From: an uncultured Clostridia bacterium
GTDB taxonomy: Bacteria > Bacillota > Clostridia > Christensenellales > Borkfalkiaceae
Assembly: GCA_934273135.1 (NCBI GenBank)
Contig: CAKQSU010000093.1
Location: 1 to 5,336 of the forward strand
Reading direction: 5' to 3'
Length of the DNA stretch: 5,336 nt
Positions within the stretch are counted from its first letter, which is position 1. Every line of letters starts with the position of its first letter. Positions 1 through 5,336 of this stretch are shown here, in pieces. A program made the translations under genes and the position numbers. The notes beneath the pieces are model-generated. The model was not told the DNA's origin. It made no database searches and worked only from the letters and a program-made list of their open reading frames with translations.

Positions 1-35
1 TAGTTTATTCGTATTTTGCGCCCCGTAATTTTTAC

Positions 36-41
36 GAGGTG
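36..41 (+). promoter_or_regulatory. Ribosome binding site of thiT
   Basis: GAGGTG lies 6 bases (all T) upstream of the ATG at 48. It overlaps the alternative GTG start at 39-41, which argues for the ATG. It directly follows a small CGTAA/TTACG hairpin (24-36), so the site sits at the foot of a stem. Confidence 0.7.
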
Positions 42-47
42 TTTTTT

Positions 48-740
48 ATGTTATTTAACCTTTTAACGGACGAAGCAAGCGAATCGTTCGTCCCCACGCT
101 CATTATTTCGATTGTAGCAATACTTCTAATCATCGGAATAATGGTTGTTCTCTGCTTTGTAACGAAAAAGCTCAATACGCGCAGTATCGTTTTTGCGGGT
201 ATCACGATAGCTCTTTCCTTCTGCTTGTCGTACATTAAGTTTTCGCCCGTTTCAAACGGCGGCTCGATAACGCTTGCAAGCATGCTCCCCGTCATTATAT
301 ACGCGTATTTTTACGGCTTCGGTCCGGGGCTTTTGTGCGGCGTTTGCCATGGTCTTTTGCAATTCATTCAGGAGCCTTACATTCTTACGCCCGTAACCTT
401 TATATTCGATTACGTTCTTGCGTTCGGCTCGATAGCTGTTGCTCCCCTCTTTAAAAAGATACCGCAAAAGACCGTAGCATTAGTTTGCGGAATAGTCGCC
501 GTTTATGTCGTAAGATTCATAAGCCACTTTATTTCCGGTATTTTCTACTTCCCCGACAACACTCTTATCGAAGCAATGGGTCTTTCCGCTGCTTACCAAG
601 CCACATATATTCCGCTCGATTGCGCCATATCGTTAGCGGCGGGCATCGTTCTTTCGTTGACGGGCGTTGTCGATATTCTCGAAAAACAAGCACTCAAAGG
701 CTTGAATAAAAAAGAGAAAACGGAAACAACCGAAAACTAA
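48..740 (+). CDS. thiT: ThiT/YuaJ-type thiamine transporter, ECF substrate-binding (S) component
   Basis: Integral membrane S-component that binds thiamine and, by family knowledge, docks onto a shared EcfA-EcfA'-EcfT module for ATP-driven uptake; that module is not in this window. I recognise the family from ordered motifs: GGSITL (residues 71-76), then GLLQF (102-106), PYILTPV (110-116), the DY pair at 121-122, and HFISGIF (160-166). These correspond to the thiamine-site segments of ThiT (the Tyr74, Glu84-Tyr85 and His125 regions of the lactococcal protein, from memory). Hydrophobic segments lie near 16-38, 46-62, 74-90, 92-108, 115-133, 142-165 and 183-209, and the C-terminus is a charged KKEK-type tail. 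At 230 residues it is about 40 longer than the shortest ThiT proteins because of an extra N-terminal helix. I chose the ATG at 48: GAGGTG at 36-41 lies 6 bases upstream, whereas a GTG at 39 would fall inside that ribosome binding site. The gene appears monocistronic, ending in a terminator. Strong family call; thiamine specificity is inferred. Confidence 0.9.
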   Translation: MLFNLLTDEASESFVPTLIISIVAILLIIGIMVVLCFVTKKLNTRSIVFAGITIALSFCLSYIKFSPVSNGGSITLASMLPVIIYAYFYGFGPGLLCGVCHGLLQFIQEPYILTPVTFIFDYVLAFGSIAVAPLFKKIPQKTVALVCGIVAVYVVRFISHFISGIFYFPDNTLIEAMGLSAAYQATYIPLDCAISLAAGIVLSLTGVVDILEKQALKGLNKKEKTETTEN

Positions 741-772
741 ACTTGCCCAAAAGAAAACAAAACCGCATGCAT

Positions 773-815
773 AAAAGCCTTCCGTTTCTTGTCGAAGCGG
801 AAGGCTTTTTTCTTA
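773..815 (+). terminator. Rho-independent terminator after thiT
   Basis: A perfect 12-bp stem pairs AAAAGCCTTCCG (773-784) with CGGAAGGCTTTT (798-809) around a 13-base loop that can fold further (CTT 788-790 with AAG 795-797). The T-run at 806-811 and TCTTAT follow. It lies 32 bases after the thiT stop and 45 bases from the stop of the convergent yfhO. On the minus strand the stem is followed only by TTTTAT, so it could serve yfhO as well, but more weakly. Confidence 0.9.
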
Positions 816-854
816 TATTTTATTCTAAAAACCCGTCTATAACGCGATTATCGG

Positions 855-3761
855 CTAAAACAAGCCTATCACGAGCTTGACGAGTTTTACTAAAAACACG
901 CTTGTCGGGTAGATAAAGAAGAATGCGAAAACGCCTATCGCAAGCACGAGCGCGGCAACGCAAACGGGTGTTTTCATCTTTTCGTAAGCTACCGGGAACT
1001 TTTTAAGAACAAGATATACGGCGGAAAGCACGAGCGCGGCGAGGGCTACGCCTATCAGAATATATTTGAGATACGGCGAGGAATATTCGATTTTTACTTG
1101 ATTTTCGCCTTTTTCGAGCTTTACGAGCATAAACGAAAGTCCGTTGTCGATAAGCTCGGCTTCTTTGCCGTTCACCGTCGCTTTAAAGCCTTTTATCGCA
1201 ACGTAATTCATAAAGAGGTATTCGCCGTCCGTTTCCGCAGTTACGGTCGCCGTGAACGTGTCGCGGTCTATGTTATAGTCAACCGCGCGCTCGTCAAGCG
1301 ATGCCGAAAGCTTTCTTATTTTGTTTAAGGATAGGTTGACGGAAGCGCAATACTTGGCGATAATCGACTTATCGAGGGACTTATTGTAACTTTTTATACA
1401 AACGGTCGAACTTCCGCTCTTTTTATACCCTAAGTCCACGGCATCTTTTGTGAGCTTCGTTGCGCCGTCCTCGTCAAAGCCGCCTACCATATATTTTATA
1501 TCGTAATCTTCCGGAAAATCATTATAAAAATACCACTGACCCTCGGCGTTCCCGCTCGCGCGAGACACGGGCAGACTTATCGTATAAATACCCGTTGAGG
1601 CTTCAAAGGCGATATCGCTTTCGCTAACCGCGTACATTTTATCGAAAAGTTCGCCCTCTCCGCCCAAAAACTTATAAAGTTTAGCTAAGTTTTCGTAGTT
1701 CGTACCGTCGAAAACAAGGTCGAACGAGTTGACAGTGTAAGCGTTCGGAAAACAAATCGTGTTTTCCACCGCCGCAAAATATTGCTGTTGGGTGTCCTCT
1801 AAAAGCTTATTGTAGCTGCGCGATTGCGACGAATGATAGTTGCCGTCATTGTGGATATAATAGTATTTGTACCCGAGCAGACAATCGCCGAAAAACAATC
1901 CGCCGCTTGACTTCATGCAGTTTACTTTGTTTCCGTCATAATTAAAAAACAGCGGGGCTTTGAAGTTGTCACGATCTATTACCGACGAAAACACGCTGAA
2001 ACAGTTCGTATGCGTCGAAAAAGCGGCGTCGTTGGTAAGCGCGTCATTGTAGTCTTTTATGCGGTAATACCCCTTTCCGTCCGGCTCGTAAGTTTCGTTT
2101 ATCTTTTTCACGATTGCGTTGTACTGGTCGTATCTCACGGGGTTAAACGCGTTGCCCGCGACTAAAAACATATTGTAAAAAGCAACTTGCACGCTCAAAA
2201 GCACAACGACGGCGCAAGAAAGCTTTTTGAAATCCAAAAGCTTTTTCTTGTAAAGAACGGCTCCGACGAATATAACAATCGCAACGGCAAGCGCAAGCGG
2301 AGCAATGTATTCAAGCCCGCCCACCGAGTGAGCGAAAACCGAAGCAAAATTGTTCTTTTCGCCGTCTTTGAGCGTGTTATACACGTCCTCGCCGTTTAAA
2401 ATTTTCGCGCCGAACACGATGAAAAAAGCCGTGGCTAAAAACGCGAGAGCAAAAAAGCACACCGAGGCAATCTTGTTTTTCGCGTATTTGCCGAGCAAGC
2501 TTTTATCGCTTTCCTTTTCGCTTTCGGCTGAAAAATCAAGTCCGTTTAACAGCCTTGCCGAGATATACAGCCCGTACGGCGTCGTCAAAAAACCGAAACG
2601 CAAAGAGTAGCTCATATACGAGCCGGCGTTCAGAAGATTGCACGATTCGTCGATAAATATCGGCACGAACAAAAGTACGCCCGTCACGGCAAGGAACTTG
2701 TCGAAGTTTTCCTTCACGCCGTTTTTAAAAAAGTATATGAGCGAAAGCGCGACAAACGCAGTGTCCGCGACTATATAAGTTAGCTTGGAATACAAGTGTT
2801 GATACGAAAGGTCGTTCCACAAATTTTCGAAAATGCCGGTGTTTCTGCCCGAGCGAACGTAAGAAAAAAACGCCGGAACCATAAGCGGCAGAGAAAGCCC
2901 GACCGCCACGACGAGAGAAAAGCAAGTTTTCGCCAAAATATCCGCGCGTTCTTCTCTTTCGGGGACTATAACGGCATAGCACACGAGGATAAGGAAAACT
3001 ATCAACAGCGCAAAGCACGCTATCGAAAAGCATGTATAAATCATCAGCGCGTAAGAAATCGCAAAGTAACGGATTTTCCTTTCTTTCACAAGCCGCATAA
3101 ACCCGGAGACGACGAACGGCATATAAATCAGGAAATCAAGCCAGTTTATATAGGTGTTCGCCACGAACATGTACCCCGAATACGCGTACAAAAGCGACAA
3201 AACAAGAACTATGACTTCGGGAATGTTTTTGAAATATTTACGCAAAAAATATGCCGACGAGAGCGCGATACAGCTGAGTTTGAGCGGCATGACAAAGCTT
3301 GCCGCATAGTAAACGTTGCCCTTGCCGAACAATAAAAAAACAAACGTAAAAGGACTTATCGCGCAGTACGCAAGCGTTCCGAAAACGTCCGCGCCGCCCA
3401 TTATAGCCGTCGAATAGGTAAGCGAGGACTTGCCGTCGAAAACGTCGTAAAAATGCTCTAAGAACGGGCAAATTTGCGCCAACAAGTCATAGCTTGAAAT
3501 GCAGTCGTGCGAAAACGGGTAAATATTGCTCGCTTTAAGCACGGCAAAAAACAGCGCGCAAATAATCACGGGCAACGCATAATAAAGCCAAAACTTGTCG
3601 AAGTGCCTTTTAATCACGTCAAACACGTCGCTTTTTATAGCGTTTTCCGCTACGCTCGGCTCGCCGTTATCCCCTTCTATCGTTTTTTCGTTGTCGGTTT
3701 CGAAACATTCCTCTTCCGATATCATCTTTTCTTCTTCAACCGAAAAATAATTATCCTGCAT
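855..3761 (-). CDS. yfhO: YfhO-family polytopic membrane protein (GT-C-like, probable surface glycosylation)
   Basis: A 968-residue membrane protein. A very acidic cytoplasmic N-terminus (residues 1-50) leads into TM1 (about 58-75). A first outer loop follows with FSHDCISSYDL (83-93) and a YDVFDGK segment (105-111), the pattern of YfhO proteins; D86 or D91 is at the place where GT-C enzymes carry a catalytic acid (inference). Further hydrophobic spans fall near 135-173, 183-223, 233-265, 280-300, 326-345, 355-370, 385-405, 431-451, 485-504 and 513-535. An outer soluble domain (about 540-895) ends in a beta-rich part with GFKATVNGKEAEL (858-870), typical of the YfhO C-terminal domain, and helices at 898-919 and 931-952 close the protein. 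Bacillus/Listeria YfhO is implicated in adding sugars to lipoteichoic acid; the substrate here is unknown, and no CsbB- or GtcA-like partner is visible. The ATG at 3761 has AGGAAG 6 bases upstream and its own promoter. Family call firm, function inferred. Confidence 0.85.
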   Translation of the reverse strand: MQDNYFSVEEEKMISEEECFETDNEKTIEGDNGEPSVAENAIKSDVFDVIKRHFDKFWLYYALPVIICALFFAVLKASNIYPFSHDCISSYDLLAQICPFLEHFYDVFDGKSSLTYSTAIMGGADVFGTLAYCAISPFTFVFLLFGKGNVYYAASFVMPLKLSCIALSSAYFLRKYFKNIPEVIVLVLSLLYAYSGYMFVANTYINWLDFLIYMPFVVSGFMRLVKERKIRYFAISYALMIYTCFSIACFALLIVFLILVCYAVIVPEREERADILAKTCFSLVVAVGLSLPLMVPAFFSYVRSGRNTGIFENLWNDLSYQHLYSKLTYIVADTAFVALSLIYFFKNGVKENFDKFLAVTGVLLFVPIFIDESCNLLNAGSYMSYSLRFGFLTTPYGLYISARLLNGLDFSAESEKESDKSLLGKYAKNKIASVCFFALAFLATAFFIVFGAKILNGEDVYNTLKDGEKNNFASVFAHSVGGLEYIAPLALAVAIVIFVGAVLYKKKLLDFKKLSCAVVVLLSVQVAFYNMFLVAGNAFNPVRYDQYNAIVKKINETYEPDGKGYYRIKDYNDALTNDAAFSTHTNCFSVFSSVIDRDNFKAPLFFNYDGNKVNCMKSSGGLFFGDCLLGYKYYYIHNDGNYHSSQSRSYNKLLEDTQQQYFAAVENTICFPNAYTVNSFDLVFDGTNYENLAKLYKFLGGEGELFDKMYAVSESDIAFEASTGIYTISLPVSRASGNAEGQWYFYNDFPEDYDIKYMVGGFDEDGATKLTKDAVDLGYKKSGSSTVCIKSYNKSLDKSIIAKYCASVNLSLNKIRKLSASLDERAVDYNIDRDTFTATVTAETDGEYLFMNYVAIKGFKATVNGKEAELIDNGLSFMLVKLEKGENQVKIEYSSPYLKYILIGVALAALVLSAVYLVLKKFPVAYEKMKTPVCVAALVLAIGVFAFFFIYPTSVFLVKLVKLVIGLF

Positions 3762-3767
3762 CCTCGT

Positions 3768-3773
3768 CTTCCT
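3768..3773 (-). promoter_or_regulatory. Ribosome binding site of yfhO
   Basis: On the minus strand AGGAAG is followed by the 6-base spacer ACGAGG and the ATG at 3761-3759. The second GAGG directly abuts the ATG and is too close to act. This supports the chosen start at the head of the acidic N-terminus. Confidence 0.7.
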
Positions 3774-3797
3774 ATTATGCCGTTATTTATTGTTTAG

Positions 3798-3826
3798 ATT
3801 TTACCACATAACGCCGTCAAAATCAA
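3798..3826 (-). promoter_or_regulatory. Sigma-A-like promoter of yfhO
   Basis: Read on the minus strand: -35 TTGATT (3826-3821), a 17-base spacer, and -10 TAAAAT (3803-3798) preceded by TGG, which gives an extended -10 (TGnTAAAAT). Transcription would start near 3790, leaving a leader of about 30 bases before the yfhO ATG. A nearby TTGACG is only 11 bases from the -10 and so is not the -35. Confidence 0.7.
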
Positions 3827-3946
3827 GCGAATGCCGCAAAAACACGGAATAAGTAAACTCAAAAAACGGCAACGCAAAAAAAGTTTTACATAAAGTAGAT
3901 GCTTTCTCCTTATCTTTATTGCGAAAAGCCCTTTCGATACACAACA

Positions 3947-3971
3947 AAACGCAGCAAAAAGCACTGCGTTT
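3947..3971 (-). repeat. Inverted repeat / hairpin in the intergenic region
   Basis: AAACGCAG (3947-3954) and CTGCGTTT (3964-3971) form a perfect 8-bp stem with a 9-base loop. On the minus strand the stem is followed by TGTTGTG, so a T-rich tail (TTTTGTTGTG counting the stem end) makes it look like a weak intrinsic terminator or attenuator for leftward transcription. It starts 13 bases after a perfect AGGAGG on the same strand. On the plus strand the stem is followed by CAAAAC, so it is not a terminator in that direction. Confidence 0.45.
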
Positions 3972-4086
3972 CAAAACAATAAGTCCTCCTATAAGCCGCT
4001 TATCAAGCATTTTTTCTGTAAAGTACAAAAAGCAAGCCATCATTTTGCAAACAACTACCAAAAAATAATCAAATATGTATTTTGTT

Positions 4087-4115
4087 TAGACTTTTCTTAT
4101 TGAATATGTTATAAT
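4087..4115 (+). promoter_or_regulatory. Extended -10 promoter of the nuclease gene
   Basis: A consensus -10 TATAAT (4110-4115) is preceded by TG at 4107-4108, giving the extended form TGnTATAAT. Seventeen bases upstream, TAGACT (4087-4092) matches 4 of 6 positions of TTGACA. The predicted start near 4122 gives a leader of only about 15 bases, just enough for the ribosome binding site. This suggests the gene is transcribed alone, without an upstream partner. Confidence 0.75.
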
Positions 4116-4125
4116 AATTATTAAT

Positions 4126-4130
4126 AGGAG
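4126..4130 (+). promoter_or_regulatory. Ribosome binding site of the nuclease gene
   Basis: AGGAG is followed by a 6-base spacer (ATAAAC) and the ATG at 4137. Spacing is ideal and fixes the start; there is no competing start codon nearby in frame. Confidence 0.8.
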
Positions 4131-4136
4131 ATAAAC

Positions 4137-4817
4137 ATGAACTTCACTCTCCAAATTTACTATCATCCAAAAGATGGCAAGAAAGAAAATCCTTTAGCAA
4201 TAAAAGACTTCTTGTCAAGAAAACATCAAGACCAATACTTCACAGAAAAATATGTTATTGAAATACTAAAGCAATCAAAATTTTTTAAGGGACAAGACTT
4301 ATGTTTAGTTGAATCACAAAGCAATAAAGAACCGGATGTTATCGACAAAAACACAAATACAAAATATGAAATAAAAACCTTTTGGAACCAAAGCGGTTGC
4401 GAAAGGTTATCCCTTGATAAAGACTTTGCAGAAACATTTAAAGCACTGAATTTCGTTGAAGAATTAGATTATCAGTTTAAAAATTGGAATAAACCTGAAA
4501 ATTACAACAAAACAAGTAAACGTATTATTGAAAAAATGAAAAATAAACAAATGAATTATGTATTATTCATGATAAATTGCTTCTGTTTAGATAATTCGAA
4601 TTTGTTTTCTTTTCCAGGTTCTACGGACATCGACGCGTTAAAATGGCAATACGTTCTAAAAGTAAATGACTTTAATTTTACCATTTACATAATAAAACCC
4701 ACTCTTTTCAATAAATTTACTATTCATGCAATTACCAATAAAACCATAAAGAAAGAACTTATCTCATATAATGATTTTTTTGAAAAATATATCACTACTG
4801 AAGCTATTCTAATATAA
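4137..4817 (+). CDS. Putative PD-(D/E)XK nuclease (orphan restriction-like endonuclease or defence effector)
   Basis: A 226-residue soluble protein that I cannot match to a named family. It carries a plausible PD-(D/E)XK active site: P66-D67 in EPDVID, then after a short turn E78-I79-K80 in YEIKTFW, with a glutamate-bearing helix upstream (EKYVIEILKQ, 37-46; E37 or E42). The predicted order (helix, strand at 55-60, strand with D67, strand with EIK, helical stretch about 92-137, strand NYVLFMI at 140-146, then strands near 171-199) fits the restriction-endonuclease core fold. No helicase, methyltransferase, DNA-binding zinc finger or membrane segment is seen, so specificity would lie in the same small protein. 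It has its own extended -10 promoter and a good ribosome binding site. It converges on an unknown gene 57 bases away. GC is about 18-28% in sampled lines with AAA, AAT and ATA codons favoured, unlike yfhO and thiT, which suggests transfer. Coding status is strong; nuclease activity is inferred from the motif alone. Confidence 0.7.
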   Translation: MNFTLQIYYHPKDGKKENPLAIKDFLSRKHQDQYFTEKYVIEILKQSKFFKGQDLCLVESQSNKEPDVIDKNTNTKYEIKTFWNQSGCERLSLDKDFAETFKALNFVEELDYQFKNWNKPENYNKTSKRIIEKMKNKQMNYVLFMINCFCLDNSNLFSFPGSTDIDALKWQYVLKVNDFNFTIYIIKPTLFNKFTIHAITNKTIKKELISYNDFFEKYITTEAILI

Positions 4818-4874
4818 GTCATTAACTAATGCTTTGAGTAAAACGTTAATAATTATATACCAATATTTTTTCAG

Positions 4875-5330
4875 TTACTCATATGTAGAAATTATCTCTA
4901 AATACTCCTTTGTCTTTCGATAATGATAGAATTTTTTCAAGACTTTTATTAAACCATGTTTTAATTGTTCAGAAATTGTTTTGTCTTCTTCTGACAACGC
5001 TAAAAGACTTATACTATAATAATGTGAATTAATATGCGTCGATATAAAATCGAGAAACCTTTCTCTAATTCCATCATCTACATCAAAATCTTTAAAAACA
5101 ATTTTTTGAATAACGGGCTCACAAAAATTAATATACTCTTCAAGCTCAGAAAATTCATCAAAGCCCTTCATACTCATAATATCCGTTATAAAAATTTGCT
5201 TCAATTTTATAAATAGCTTTTTATCTTTTTTTAATCGTTGTTTATTGTGTTTATATATGTTGTGCAACTCAAAAAAGTCATCATCATCTATTGGAAGTTT
5301 TTTTGTTGCATGTTTTATATAACTGTCCAT
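4875..5330 (-). CDS. Unrecognised charged, probably helical protein (5' end at window edge)
   Basis: A 151-residue frame on the minus strand that I do not recognise. It is rich in Lys, Glu, Asp, Phe and Tyr, with an acidic patch DDDD at 15-18, a basic stretch KQRLKKDKK (30-38), one cysteine (C70), and mostly amphipathic helix-like sequence. There is no signal peptide, membrane span or evident catalytic motif. The ATG at 5330 is the only in-frame one near the end, but just 6 bases precede it, both codons are open (Leu, Asn), and any ribosome binding site lies outside the window; the gene may therefore start further right. Its TAA (4877-4875) faces the nuclease stop across 57 bases with no strong terminator. 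It shares the low GC of the nuclease gene, so the two probably arrived together. An accessory or immunity role is possible but unsupported. Confidence 0.7.
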   Translation of the reverse strand: MDSYIKHATKKLPIDDDDFFELHNIYKHNKQRLKKDKKLFIKLKQIFITDIMSMKGFDEFSELEEYINFCEPVIQKIVFKDFDVDDGIRERFLDFISTHINSHYYSISLLALSEEDKTISEQLKHGLIKVLKKFYHYRKTKEYLEIISTYE

Positions 5331-5336
5331 ATTAAG

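Larger units (their letters stand above)
3774..4136. other. 363-base intergenic region between divergent yfhO and the nuclease gene
   Basis: I see no convincing protein gene here. The region contains the yfhO promoter at its left end and the promoter and ribosome binding site of the rightward gene at its right end. Between them are a minus-strand AGGAGG (3990-3985), a hairpin (3947-3971) and an 86-codon minus-strand frame (4061-3801) that opens with TTG and runs through the yfhO promoter. Composition falls towards the right, with the AT-rich stretch beginning at about 4040. Confidence 0.6.

Noticed and set aside
1..38. TPP riboswitch upstream of thiT
   Set aside because: Only 38 bases precede the gene and none of the conserved TPP aptamer segments can be read in them; any riboswitch would be outside the window.
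762..772. GCATGC/ATGCAT palindrome before the terminator as an operator
   Set aside because: A 6-base palindrome in a convergent intergenic gap is expected by chance and has no promoter beside it.
2796..3335. 179-codon plus-strand frame inside yfhO, and other long frames at 2725-3033, 2350-2610 and 3507-3797
   Set aside because: They lie opposite or out of frame within the clearly coding yfhO, have Arg/Lys/His-rich or low-complexity translations and no ribosome binding sites. They are shadows of the yfhO codon bias.
3801..4061. 86-codon minus-strand frame as a protein-coding gene
   Set aside because: It starts with TTG, has no ribosome binding site at that start, contains the yfhO promoter at its 3' end, and gives a Cys/Phe-rich product without recognisable features. 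I kept the region as intergenic.
4835..4881. TGAGTAA / TTACTCA inverted repeat between the two convergent AT-rich genes as a terminator
   Set aside because: The stem is only 7 bp, AT-rich, with a loop of about 33 bases. The right arm is the end of the minus-strand gene itself, and no proper T-run follows on either strand.
3774..5336. CRISPR array, tRNA, integrase or attachment-site repeats associated with the AT-rich segment
   Set aside because: I looked for regularly spaced repeats, a tRNA cloverleaf and flanking direct repeats and saw none within the window.

Overview
The window most likely comes from a low-to-mid-GC Bacillota (Clostridia-like) chromosome. The evidence is an ECF-type thiamine transporter S-component (ThiT/YuaJ) and a large YfhO-type membrane protein, both typical of this phylum, plus purine-rich AGGAG-type ribosome binding sites and sigma-A-like promoters with extended -10 elements. 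I cannot assign a genus from the sequence.

Left part (about 1-3770, roughly 45-55% GC in the 60-base lines I counted by hand) is ordinary chromosome. thiT (+) and yfhO (-) are convergent, with a strong hairpin terminator between their stop codons. ThiT would bind thiamine at the membrane and work with a shared ECF energizing module encoded elsewhere. The 968-residue YfhO-family protein is a polytopic GT-C-like protein probably involved in cell-surface polymer glycosylation. It has its own visible promoter and ribosome binding site.

Middle part (about 3774-4136) carries no convincing gene. It holds the divergent promoters of yfhO (-) and of the next gene (+). It also has an odd minus-strand arrangement: a perfect AGGAGG, a hairpin and a 57-codon TTG-initiated frame that runs into the yfhO promoter. 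I suspect a non-coding leader or an interspersed repeat rather than a protein.

Right part (about 4040-5336) drops to roughly 18-28% GC in sampled lines, uses quite different codons and looks horizontally acquired. It has a 226-residue protein with a PD-(D/E)XK nuclease signature (P66-D67, E78-I79-K80) under an extended -10 promoter. Convergent to it is a 151-residue charged, probably helical protein that I do not recognise and whose 5' end touches the window edge. The nuclease is the best candidate for something new, either an orphan restriction enzyme or a defence effector. No methyltransferase or other defence partner is visible in the window, so any system would have to continue to the right of 5336.
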